Shown here piece by piece: positions 55,528 through 64,000 of a stretch of DNA of 64,000 nucleotides (positions within the stretch are counted from its first letter, which is position 1; every line of letters starts with the position of its first letter). Source of the stretch: a virus; IMG/VR virus record IMGVR_UViG_3300037504_001427, positions 1 to 64,000 of that record, one strand, 5' to 3'. The notes beneath the pieces are model-generated. The model made no database searches and was not told the DNA's origin. It saw only the letters and a list, made by a program, of their open reading frames with translations. Both the position numbers and the translations under genes were made by a program.

Positions 55528-56284
55528 CCAGCTCCTGCGCCGCTTTCAGAAGTCGCGTGTTGTCTGTAGTATATACACGCTTCCACGGACCAGCAAGCGA
55601 GTTGGCGGTGTGCTGATAGACGACGGTACCCAGCAGCACAGTGTCTCTGGAGTACCACACCTGCCCGCCCTTTTTCACCTGTTGGTAGCGGCGTAGGAGA
55701 CCGCTCTCTGTCGCCTCTTCGCGTATGGCAGAGATCTCGGCCTTGTCTTCGTCCACCATCCTGGTCAGTCCGTCATCGCGAACATACGGCGCCTGGTCGG
55801 CGAGCTGCTGCATGAAGCCCACAGCCTCTTGTTCGTCCATCGCGAGTGCCTTCGCGATCTCTCCGTGGACCATCCTTATCCGGTGCCGCTCTTTTCTTTT
55901 CTTCCCGTCTTGAGTGCCCGAGCCCTTTATCTCCAGCACCACATCCTCCGGAAAAGTAAGGCGCACTTTTCCGGTCAGGATTGCGGCCACCACCGCAGGA
56001 GAGAGGGAGACCATCTTGCCCGATTGCATGGCCTCCAGGTCGAACTCTGCGTGCTCCTCGTCGTACAGTGCGCCGACGTCTCTGAACCGCTGTACTTCCG
56101 CCAGGTTTTCTTGGCAGAGTGCATGCACGCAGTCTCTGAGTGCCGCAGGCGGCCCGCGGAAGCGAAACTTCTTCGGCAGGTGGTTGAACGCCCGGATTGT
56201 CGGCCGCTCACAGGTCCAGTGCCAGGGCGGGTTGCGCCTTTTCCAGCAGCGGTAGATGAGTTCTTTTGCGACGACGCCGCTCAT
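55514..56284 (-). CDS. Hypothetical protein
   Basis: A 256-residue protein. The ATG at 56284 (MSGVVAKELIYRCWKRRNPP) is used instead of a TTG one codon upstream. It is mixed alpha/beta, with RNPPWHWTCERPTIRAFNHL near the start, VVAAILTGKVRLTFPEDVVL and a basic region DGKKRKERHRIRMV. There is no membrane segment. The C-terminal part (GGQVWYSRDTVLLGTVVY) is beta-rich. Unrecognised. Confidence 0.65.
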   Translation of the reverse strand: MSGVVAKELIYRCWKRRNPPWHWTCERPTIRAFNHLPKKFRFRGPPAALRDCVHALCQENLAEVQRFRDVGALYDEEHAEFDLEAMQSGKMVSLSPAVVAAILTGKVRLTFPEDVVLEIKGSGTQDGKKRKERHRIRMVHGEIAKALAMDEQEAVGFMQQLADQAPYVRDDGLTRMVDEDKAEISAIREEATESGLLRRYQQVKKGGQVWYSRDTVLLGTVVYQHTANSLAGPWKRVYTTDNTRLLKAAQELDEPQ

Positions 56285-56297
56285 CAATCACTCACCG

Positions 56298-56549
56298 TCA
56301 GGAGGTGTAAAGCAGAAAGGCGGTGATCGCCGCGCCGGCAAAGAGCACCTTCCATGGGACCGTGCCACGCGCGGTTTCTTCCACTGTGGCAGGCGCAGCA
56401 TCCGATGCCAGAACGGAGCGTGTGGCGGAGGTCGAGAGAGGGCGCGGGGCCGGCATTTCCACACCGTGCGTCGCCCGCTCTGCGACCTGCGTGGTCACCC
56501 GAGTGGGCATGGGGGTCAGCATGAATTGGTCGGCGTGGTTGCTCAGCAT
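56298..56549 (-). CDS. Small protein with C-terminal membrane anchor
   Basis: An 83-residue protein: a polar Thr/Pro/Ala-rich N-terminal region, then TVPWKVLFAGAAITAFLLYTS as the membrane segment at the very end. The build is shared with the plus-strand membrane-anchored set. Unrecognised. Confidence 0.65.
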   Translation of the reverse strand: MLSNHADQFMLTPMPTRVTTQVAERATHGVEMPAPRPLSTSATRSVLASDAAPATVEETARGTVPWKVLFAGAAITAFLLYTS

Positions 56550-56577
56550 GGTGCCTCCATGGTACGAGGTCGATCGG

Positions 56578-57099
56578 CTAGATCAACAGTTCCTTGGCGA
56601 AGCGTGGAGCCATGCGCCAAGTGGGTTTTACGGCTGGCGTATTGACCAGCCGCGTGAGGGCCGCATCAGCGAAGTCGGGGTCTTGCGCCTTGAGCTTGGC
56701 CACTTCTTCGTCCACCCAAGCCGTGAGCGGCTCTTGGTCCTGCGCGTCTGTCGGCTGAGCCGCGGGGTCGAACCACTGCTCGATCCCTCTCGGGCGAGTG
56801 AGGTAGGCGCTTACAGCGGCGAGCGTGAAGCTGCCCGGATAGACGGCGTTCGCCTCCACGGACTTGGTGTTGCGTTTGAACCAGGCGTAGCTCGACGCGG
56901 CCATGGTGGCCAGGGATGCGACGAAAAGCACGGGACGCCATTTGACGTAGAAATCCCATGCATCGAATCCCTTTCGAACGAACAGTGCTCCGCGCTCTCT
57001 GTTTTGCTCGTAGTAGGGGATCTTCTTGCGCACATAGCGCATTTGCCCGGCCGGAATGCCGGCCTCTACTATCTTGATGATGCTGCTCACGCTCGTCAT
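56578..57099 (-). CDS. Membrane-associated hypothetical protein
   Basis: A 173-residue protein starting MTSVSSIIKIVEAGIPAGQM at an ATGA overlap with the upstream gene. Basic N-terminal half, then KWRPVLFVASLATMAASSYAWF as a probable membrane helix and PGSFTLAAVSAYLTRP as a second weaker one; the C-terminal third is acidic and helical. Unrecognised. Confidence 0.65.
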   Translation of the reverse strand: MTSVSSIIKIVEAGIPAGQMRYVRKKIPYYEQNRERGALFVRKGFDAWDFYVKWRPVLFVASLATMAASSYAWFKRNTKSVEANAVYPGSFTLAAVSAYLTRPRGIEQWFDPAAQPTDAQDQEPLTAWVDEEVAKLKAQDPDFADAALTRLVNTPAVKPTWRMAPRFAKELLI

Positions 57100-57635
57100 G
57101 GTGATTCCTCGGTTTTCTGTTCCTGGTCGTCGGTATGGGTTTCCCCACCGAAAGCGGACTTGCCGAGCAACACGGCACTCAGGACCGCGATGACCAGCCA
57201 GGTGAGGATGTTCGTCACGAGGGCGGTGCGGGAGGTGCTCATGTCCTCGACCTTTTTTGCGAGGTTGTTGACCGCCTCCTGGTTTGCTTTGTCTCCTACT
57301 TCGCGGCCGATGAACTCTTTGAAGTTCTCCATGCGCTCACGGAGAAGAGCGGTGTCGCCGCGTTGCGCGTAGACGAGGGAGTAGATCTGACGAGTGAGCT
57401 TGTCCAATTGGAGGTGACGGCGCTCATTGCTGGAGGCAATGGCCTGCAGGTTGTCGCGCGTTGCGCGGCTCATCTGCGCCAAGTCGTCCTGCGTTTTGGC
57501 GACGAGCGCGAGCGCCAGACGCCCGCTGGAGTCATTATCCCCTCCCATCGCTTCCGGCGGTACCGGGATGTTTCCACTCCTGGTACGCTGGTACGGCTGT
57601 ATTTCTGGCCAAGTGCGTAGTTCGTCGTTACTCAT
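57096..57635 (-). CDS. Membrane protein with a helical stalk
   Basis: A 179-residue protein. The N-terminal 45 residues are extended, residues 50-130 form helices (LDKLTRQIYSLVYAQRGDTA, KANQEAVNNLAKKVEDM), and ALVTNILTWLVIAVLSAVLL spans the membrane before an acidic tail. The order helix-stalk then anchor resembles holin-like or virion stalk proteins, but neither is proved. Confidence 0.65.
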   Translation of the reverse strand: MSNDELRTWPEIQPYQRTRSGNIPVPPEAMGGDNDSSGRLALALVAKTQDDLAQMSRATRDNLQAIASSNERRHLQLDKLTRQIYSLVYAQRGDTALLRERMENFKEFIGREVGDKANQEAVNNLAKKVEDMSTSRTALVTNILTWLVIAVLSAVLLGKSAFGGETHTDDQEQKTEESP

Positions 57636-57704
57636 GGCGCGGCTCCCAAGGCTGCCCGACGCCTCGCGTGGTATCTTCGATGCACCTGCGAGCCGCGGAG
57701 ATCA

Positions 57705-58277
57705 TCATGAGTCCTTTGAGATCAGTCCCTCTGACCCGAGGGAGTTCCTTTTGTAGTGCAGGCCGATTGTGCTGACGATTGCGTCGCCAGTCATGGTATC
57801 TGCGGCATTATTTGCGTCACGAATAAGATCAAAGACAATTTGGTCTCCGATTTTGATGTTCGTGCCGGTGATCGTGCCGAGTTCGTGCGTCTTCAGGTCC
57901 CATTGGGCCGTTGGAGTTGCCGCAGTCAGTCCGACAGTCGTTTCAGAGATGACCGTAGTGTTTGTTCCGTCTGGATGACGAATCTGGTAAACGAAATTCC
58001 ACCTGACATCCCCAGATGGTGCGGCAGCCGCGCTCCCCCAATGGATATGGATGCTCAGGTCCGTCCCTTCCGCATAGTCGTGCGGAATCTCTTTCCAAGT
58101 TCCGACATATTCGTCGGAACTATCGTCAAATGCTGCAATTTCTGCGTAGGAAGAACCAGCATAAGCGATGATGTCTGGAGAACTGCTAGAACCCGGACCA
58201 GTCGCTCGCACTAAGTCGAGCGGATTGTAATCAATATCCCCATATTCCGCTTCGGCGTCTGTTAGTCTGAATGACAT
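57705..58277 (-). CDS. Beta-rich phage structural-type protein
   Basis: A 190-residue protein. Its core reads HDYAEGTDLSIHIHWGSAAA and GDVRWNFVYQIRHPDGTNTT, a pattern I associate with exposed proteins in phage tail or spike modules (DLSIHIHW...W). NSLGSEGLISKDS ends it. No membrane segment. It is adjacent to two fibre-like proteins and is probably part of the attachment structure. Confidence 0.65.
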   Translation of the reverse strand: MSFRLTDAEAEYGDIDYNPLDLVRATGPGSSSSPDIIAYAGSSYAEIAAFDDSSDEYVGTWKEIPHDYAEGTDLSIHIHWGSAAAAPSGDVRWNFVYQIRHPDGTNTTVISETTVGLTAATPTAQWDLKTHELGTITGTNIKIGDQIVFDLIRDANNAADTMTGDAIVSTIGLHYKRNSLGSEGLISKDS

Positions 58278-58285
58278 GGTGTATC

Positions 58286-58645
58286 CTAATCTGTTATCCT
58301 GTACTTCTCAGTCCAGGCGCTGCTTTCTCTGCGCTCAAACACAAGGTCATTGCCATCGCGTTTGATGCGCCACGAGCCGTCGGTTGTTGTGTCCCCGAAG
58401 TAGAACACGCTTGTTGAGGTAGCTTCGATGTCGCTATTAGGCCGCAGTGCTCCACTGACGGCCCAATTGCCCGTGAGCGTTTGTGCGTTCCAGGTCGCGC
58501 TGCCGAGCACCAGGTTATCTGAGCCATCCGCCTGGAGCAGATTGAGGGCAGTGCCCGCGGCGTTACGCTGGAGCATCTGGATGTTGTTCAACAGCTCAAG
58601 TTGCGTGCCCGTGAGCAGGCCTTCCGGGAAGTCAGTCAAGCTCAT
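58286..58645 (-). CDS. Small fibre-like protein
   Basis: A 119-residue protein. TGTQLELLNNIQMLQRNAAG suggests a short trimeric coiled coil, followed by beta repeats (DNLVLGSATWNAQTLTGNWA, VFYFGDTTTDGSWRIKRDGN), which is how phage fibre tips and tail-spike parts are built. It ends KYRITD. ATGA overlap with the large fibre gene upstream suggests joint production. Confidence 0.65.
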   Translation of the reverse strand: MSLTDFPEGLLTGTQLELLNNIQMLQRNAAGTALNLLQADGSDNLVLGSATWNAQTLTGNWAVSGALRPNSDIEATSTSVFYFGDTTTDGSWRIKRDGNDLVFERRESSAWTEKYRITD

Positions 58646-59883
58646 TGTGGACCTCCGGCAGTCCGCTCAAAGCTGACCGTCCATGTTCCTGTGGCGGGCG
58701 GAGTCACCAGCAGGCGCAGGATCTGGTTTGCACCAGCACCCGAAACGTCGGCAGAGACGGTGAAGCCCTCGGCAACCAGGCTCGTGCCCGCGGCGCTTCC
58801 CGAGGCTGCTGTCGCGTCTGTGGACGGGTCACCATCGTGGATATACCGGGCATCGAATTCGGCGTAGGCACCGTTGGTGGTATCCTCGAGGTAGGCCTGC
58901 CAGCGAGCGCCCCGGAAGTCATCGACGGAGAAGGAGTCGATTACGTTGGCGACACTGTTGGTGAGCGCGATCTGGTTGCCGAACTGGTAGGCGGGGTCCC
59001 CGTCTGCGGCCACCCATGTGAGATAGAAGGTTGATCCCGAGCGGGTGATATAGGCCACGTCCACCGAGTCGGCATCCGGCGAAAGATCCGGCTGGATACC
59101 GCCGACATAGGCCCAGTTCGTGCCGCTGAAACTCAGCGTGTGACCACCACCCTGGGTGAACTCAATGCGGATGGTTGCGCCGTCTGGCATATTGGACGGT
59201 TCATTCAGGGTCACATTACCCGCGGTCGTCCGTCGGTAGACGGTGCCGAGTGTCGCCCCCAGCGTCTGGCCGTCCATATCGATGGATATGGTGTCACTAT
59301 CCAAGACCACTATCGTTGGATCCAGTGTGGTCGGACTCCACGCGGTGCTCGTGCCGTCGTAAATCAGCGCCTGCTGGTTTGTGGGGGCGGTGGCGCTGAC
59401 GTCTACGTTGCGGATCTTTTCGACAGTGTTTGCCCCCGCCGGGCCTGTGGCATCACCAGCAAGTGAGGCGCCAGCGCCCCCTCCACCATCGCCGACCCAG
59501 TTGCTCCGGCCTTCACTGAGTGAGGCATTGGTCACAGCGAGGGCAGCGTAAGTGCTGAGCTGGCGGCTCTGCAGTAGGTAGCCCGGCTGCAGGAGCGTCC
59601 AGAAGGCACCGGGAGCAGCGGTGATTGCCTCCTGGTAGAGGCCCTCGATGAGCACGCCCGTCCCGGAGTAGATCTCTATTTGATAGGGATTCGCGATAGA
59701 GGCCCCAGAATCATCGTAGAGCAGACTGACCGCGAATTCCAGCCCAGAGCGGGAGAGTCGGTCTCCAGGAACAAGCGTCAGCCCGAGGATCCGATGGCTG
59801 AGCAATGGCGCGAGGACACCGTTGACCGCGGTTTTCAGAGCAGAGAGGTTTGCTGCTGTGATGAGCTTTGTCGTCGTGGTCAT
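58642..59883 (-). CDS. Tail-fibre/spike-like protein A
   Basis: A 413-residue protein. The N-terminal 130 residues (TTKLITAANLSALKTAVNGV, HRILGLTLVPGDRLSRSGLE, then SEGRSNWVGDGGGGA) are closely related to those of the protein at 60212, so both probably share an attachment domain. The remainder is beta-rich with many Ser, Thr and Gly (TIRIEFTQGGGHTLSFSGTN) and differs between the two. Such pairs typically bind different host receptors. Overlaps neighbours by ATGA on both sides. Confidence 0.75.
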   Translation of the reverse strand: MTTTTKLITAANLSALKTAVNGVLAPLLSHRILGLTLVPGDRLSRSGLEFAVSLLYDDSGASIANPYQIEIYSGTGVLIEGLYQEAITAAPGAFWTLLQPGYLLQSRQLSTYAALAVTNASLSEGRSNWVGDGGGGAGASLAGDATGPAGANTVEKIRNVDVSATAPTNQQALIYDGTSTAWSPTTLDPTIVVLDSDTISIDMDGQTLGATLGTVYRRTTAGNVTLNEPSNMPDGATIRIEFTQGGGHTLSFSGTNWAYVGGIQPDLSPDADSVDVAYITRSGSTFYLTWVAADGDPAYQFGNQIALTNSVANVIDSFSVDDFRGARWQAYLEDTTNGAYAEFDARYIHDGDPSTDATAASGSAAGTSLVAEGFTVSADVSGAGANQILRLLVTPPATGTWTVSFERTAGGPQ

Positions 59884-60211
59884 TTGCGCTGTTGCTCCAG
59901 CGCTTTCATGCGGCGCTCGAGGTCAGCCAAGCGCTCCTCAATGGATGCCGGCCCCTGCACCGACGGCTCTGGTCGATAGACGCGTTCCTTGCCGTATCCC
60001 TTCGGACCCGTCCGCGCACAGAGCATTTTGTCATGTTCAACAAGGACGATGTCTTGTTGCGTCGCTTTTGCGATCACTGTCTGTGCTGCTTCGTCGGAAG
60101 TCTTGCACAACGGCACCAGCGTGGCGCCGTCCTTGCGAGCGGTTTCGATTTGACTTGGTATGTCGCGCAGAAAGTTTCTGGCTCGGCGGAGGATCTTTTC
60201 AGTGCTCATCA

Positions 60212-60212
<1 letters not shown>
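59880..60212 (-). CDS. Small helical protein between the fibre genes
   Basis: A 110-residue protein starting MMSTEKILRRARNFLRDIPS. An alpha/beta middle (DIVLVEHDKMLCARTGP) and a C-terminal helix SIEERLADLERRMKALEQQ, likely a coiled coil. It starts in a TAATG overlap with fibre B and ends at an ATGA overlap with fibre A. It could be a fibre chaperone or connector; unrecognised. Confidence 0.65.
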
Positions 60213-61726
<1,514 letters not shown>

Positions 61727-61759
61727 CTGCTCTCATTGTCCTTTTTTCAGAGGTTCGTG

Positions 61760-62269
61760 CTATCGGTTTTTTGCCGCTATCGCCAACCCCAAATCTGCCA
61801 GTTCGTCTTTCCCGAAGGTGAAGAGGCAAGGCAGGAACTTGTGATTGATTCGCGAAGCAGTTTTGGGGGGATTTCTGCACACCTTCAGGGGCAGGCCCCC
61901 CTGACGTGCGACCACACCGAAGAGCGGGGGAGGGAGATTCTCGCGCCAAGGCAGTGTATTGCCAAGCGCATGACGAAGGCGGCGCCGATAACTCGCAGCC
62001 GCCTCTGGCTTGGTGGAACTCACCTGGATGATGCCGCCTGGCGCCAGATGCTTGAGCCACGGCTCTGGATCCTGTTCCGTACTGAGGAGAATAGCATCCG
62101 CTCCGTTGATGGGGATGGATGTATCGACGGACACATCCTTCCATTTGGACACCTCTTCCTGCATCACTTCACGCTGTGGTCCAGCCACCAGTACACGGCT
62201 GTTGGGAGGCAAGTACAGCACAGGCAGCAGCCCCAAGCATTCCCGGAGACGGTGCGGACAGACCTGCAT
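61760..62269 (-). CDS. Hypothetical protein, possible methyltransferase-like fold
   Basis: A 169-residue protein. NSRVLVAGPQREVMQEEVSK, then ADAILLSTEQDPEPWLKHLA and PGGIIQVSS follow the strand-helix order of a class I methyltransferase, but the glycine-rich SAM loop is poor (VLVAGP). It may be a degenerate relative. TGATG-like overlap with the large gene upstream (62269). Function unknown. Confidence 0.5.
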   Translation of the reverse strand: MQVCPHRLRECLGLLPVLYLPPNSRVLVAGPQREVMQEEVSKWKDVSVDTSIPINGADAILLSTEQDPEPWLKHLAPGGIIQVSSTKPEAAASYRRRLRHALGNTLPWRENLPPPLFGVVARQGGLPLKVCRNPPKTASRINHKFLPCLFTFGKDELADLGLAIAAKNR

Positions 62270-63621
62270 TACTTCAGGAGGAGAAAGGCCAAGAGCCCGC
62301 CTGCCGCAACTGCGGCAGTCGTGGGAATCCCGAGGTCGAAGAGCCCGCCGGCCTCTGGCATGGAGTTGCTGACCGTTTCTTGCGCCTGCTGGATCCCTGT
62401 CCGGTATTCGGTCTCCAGTTCAAGGAGCTGCTGATCGATGGTATCGATCTCACGAAGCAGCGCTGGATCGTTCGGTCGGCTGACCAGAAGCGTCTGTATT
62501 TCAGCCTTTTTCGCTGTGAGTAAGGCACGTTGGCGCGCATAGGAGTCTTTGATGTCGGCCACGGTGCTGTCGAAGACGTTCTTGGCCGTGCCGATGTGGG
62601 CAATCCAGGCGGCCACCAACAAAGCCACCGCGGCGAGCCCCATGCCGCCGAGGGCGAGGGAGACTGCTTGTGCCGATATTCCCAGGCCCGGCGCATTCTG
62701 CTGCCACAGGCCAAGGGGGCTAAGCAGTTGCTTGCACTGATTGTCCGTCTTCTGCATCTCCACGCGCAGCCGACCGGCCGCTTTGGGATTCAGTGCATCA
62801 ATGCCGCGCAGGAGGGCAACGGCTTCGGTGCGCCGCTTGAAGAGCTGGTCGACTTTGGTCTGCAGTTGGCGCAGGATGGCCTGTCCGGAGGCGTAGCTCA
62901 GCGTTTGCTGCACCCCACCAAGGATGTAGTCGGCTTGTTGGTAGGCACGTTTTTGCTGCTGCCAGACGTCGGAGGCGATGCCGAGCACCTCATGGAGCAC
63001 CGCATTCCATCCGATGCCTTTCAGGAAGGCGTCGAAACTGGCGCGCAGGGTCTCGTCGCCCTGCGCATAGGCACCGAATTCTGGCGGAATCGTCCAGAGA
63101 GGCACGCGGAAGGCTTCTGCCTTGTCTGTGACGACTGCCTCGACGGCGGCGAAGAGGTATGCCGGCGGCAGCACGTCTTTTCTCAGGCAGTCGTGCACCC
63201 ACTTCAGAACGCCGAAGGAGACGGCTCCGTAGGCGCCGGGAGTGAGGCCCTCGACCCGAATGGGGCGGTATGAGGCGACTCCAGTGGCGCCCCGGTCTTG
63301 CAGCAGGAATTGCTGCACTGTCGGGCCGTAGTTCTCGACGAAGCGCCAGAAACCCTCCAGCATTCGTTGCTTCGTCTGCCCCTGCATGGCGGCTTCTATG
63401 GCCAAGTATCTGGCCTGTGCCTCCGGCGGCAGACGATTCTGGCGTCCCTGCTTCAGCAGGGAGTGTGCTTCACCGAGAGCGAAGGTGACCCCGACCGTGT
63501 TGGGAATTTGGCGGATCGGGACGATGATGTGCTGGTTCAGTGCGTTGAGGAGGATGCCACTCCGAGCATCGGAGACATCGCCATTCAAAGCACTGGGGGT
63601 GTAAGGTACTGGATAGGACAT
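62269..63621 (-). CDS. Large virion-like protein with C-terminal membrane anchor
   Basis: A 450-residue protein. It starts MSYPVPYTPSALNGDVSDAR, with YPV at the same codon positions as the glycine-rich units. A helical middle (TKQRMLEGFWRFVENYGPTV, GQAILRQLQTKVDQLF) leads to an internal hydrophobic stretch SLALGGMGLAAVALLVAAWI. A coiled-coil region follows (EIDTIDQQLLELETEYRTG), and it ends GIPTTAAVAAGGLLAFLLLK as a final anchor. It is the first gene behind the promoter at 63643. Unrecognised. Confidence 0.7.
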   Translation of the reverse strand: MSYPVPYTPSALNGDVSDARSGILLNALNQHIIVPIRQIPNTVGVTFALGEAHSLLKQGRQNRLPPEAQARYLAIEAAMQGQTKQRMLEGFWRFVENYGPTVQQFLLQDRGATGVASYRPIRVEGLTPGAYGAVSFGVLKWVHDCLRKDVLPPAYLFAAVEAVVTDKAEAFRVPLWTIPPEFGAYAQGDETLRASFDAFLKGIGWNAVLHEVLGIASDVWQQQKRAYQQADYILGGVQQTLSYASGQAILRQLQTKVDQLFKRRTEAVALLRGIDALNPKAAGRLRVEMQKTDNQCKQLLSPLGLWQQNAPGLGISAQAVSLALGGMGLAAVALLVAAWIAHIGTAKNVFDSTVADIKDSYARQRALLTAKKAEIQTLLVSRPNDPALLREIDTIDQQLLELETEYRTGIQQAQETVSNSMPEAGGLFDLGIPTTAAVAAGGLLAFLLLK

Positions 63622-63642
63622 GCACGGACTCCTGCGGGGGCA

Positions 63643-63670
63643 TTTATACCTGCAGAAGGGCTCCGTACAA
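63643..63670 (-). promoter_or_regulatory. Promoter TTGTAC-N16-TATAAA
   Basis: On the minus strand TTGTAC (63670-63665) and TATAAA (63648-63643), 16 bases apart; CAGGAG follows as ribosome site for the gene at 63621. It likely drives the whole fibre/membrane-protein operon down to 54881. Confidence 0.65.
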
Positions 63671-63740
63671 GGCGGCTAGTGGTCTTTCATGACGACGTGC
63701 GCGACGGCTCGCCACAGACGGCGAACTCAATGAGGAACGG

Positions 63741-63992
63741 TCAATTGTCTATTTTCGACTCGATGGCCTTGTTGTGGGCAGTCGCTTCTTCATTGTAGGC
63801 GTTTACCGCTGCCTCCAGGTGCAGGATGTAGCCCATGAGCAACTGCTCGTTTTCAGTAGGAGGCGCGCCGGTATCGAGTTCCTCACGAGGGTCAGCCTCT
63901 GTGTCGATCTTGATGAGTGGCCATTTGCCGACATCGTGTCCCTCCCGGACGCAGCCGACCAAGAGGACACAACAGATCAGAATTCGGACCAT
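63741..63992 (-). CDS. Small lipoprotein
   Basis: An 83-residue protein. MVRILICCVLLVGCVREG is a short lipoprotein signal: hydrophobic core followed by the lipobox LVGC with Cys near residue 14. The mature part is acidic and ends in a helix (EAAVNAYNEEATAHNKAIES). Small lipoproteins of this size act as outer-membrane spanin partners in some phages or as surface exclusion factors; neither is shown here. It suggests a Gram-negative host, weakly. Confidence 0.7.
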   Translation of the reverse strand: MVRILICCVLLVGCVREGHDVGKWPLIKIDTEADPREELDTGAPPTENEQLLMGYILHLEAAVNAYNEEATAHNKAIESKIDN

Positions 63993-64000
63993 GATTCGAC

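Noticed and set aside
61760-62269. Calling this gene a methyltransferase outright
   Set aside because: Strand order fits but the SAM-binding loop lacks its usual glycines, so it is kept as hypothetical.

Overview
The window is a gene-dense, high-GC stretch of what looks like a large bacterial virus, or a plasmid-like relative of one. Bacterial expression signals are clear. Genes carry Shine-Dalgarno sequences (AGGAG, GGAGG), neighbouring genes couple through ATGA, GTGA or TGATG overlaps, several promoters share a TTGnnn / 16 bp / TATnnT layout, there is a classic intrinsic terminator at 20808-20834, and a tRNA-CAU resembles bacterial initiator tRNA. The host cannot be named from the sequence. 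I see no rRNA, ribosomal proteins or central metabolism, and no CRISPR array.

Layout. (1) 1-5776, minus strand: small, mostly unrecognised accessory genes, separated by copies of a GC-rich hairpin and often preceded by a second hairpin that holds the ribosome-binding site. (2) 5777-6764: a GC-rich repetitive tract, then an A/T-richer divergent control region. (3) 6765-20776, plus strand: a nucleotide-modification-associated protein (Nmad1/DUF1599-like), a SprT-like metallopeptidase, then a long cluster of small proteins. Many of these end in a single membrane segment followed by a short basic tail. With them are a transglutaminase-like protein, a very basic DNA-binding-like membrane protein and three beta-rich proteins that may be capsid components. 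(4) 20836-21235: a 168-bp sequence present twice between converging transcripts. (5) 21236-25538, minus strand: XRE-type regulator, VRR-NUC-like nuclease, serine recombinase and small partners. (6) 25621-38532, minus strand: the most unusual part, described below. (7) 38533-39192: an A/T-rich divergent region, candidate origin and promoters. (8) 39193-54906, plus strand: primase-helicase, RecB/Cas4-like nuclease, methyltransferase-glycosyltransferase-like fusion, a second glycosyltransferase-like protein, a possible ssDNA-binding protein, family A DNA polymerase, SNF2-type helicase and a gp88-like protein. (9) 54881-63992, minus strand: membrane-anchored small proteins and tail-fibre/spike-like proteins behind a strong promoter, and a small lipoprotein.

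The unusual system. Three blocks of 25-38 kb hold about 30 short genes that encode almost nothing but alternating glycine: G-X-G-X, with X being Tyr, Phe, Asp, Asn or His. Nearly every unit starts with M(R/K/N)YPVG and ends in a variant of GTVEGR, and its stop codon overlaps the next start. The junction sequence between units recurs about 33 times. Ordinary genes sit in the same transcript at the same junctions: QueC, GTP cyclohydrolase FolE2, a DpdA-like DNA transglycosylase, a PAPS-reductase-like protein, a macro-domain protein and the tRNA. One unit contains an exact, in-frame 36-bp copy of part of a gene 25 kb away. I know of no described system of this form.

How it may work together (inference): the QueC-FolE2-DpdA set points to 7-deazaguanine modification of the element's DNA as protection against host nucleases. 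The replication operon is nearly self-sufficient. The virion-like genes suggest a particle with an internal membrane, because many small membrane-anchored proteins are present while terminase, portal, HK97-type capsid protein and tape measure are not recognisable in this window.
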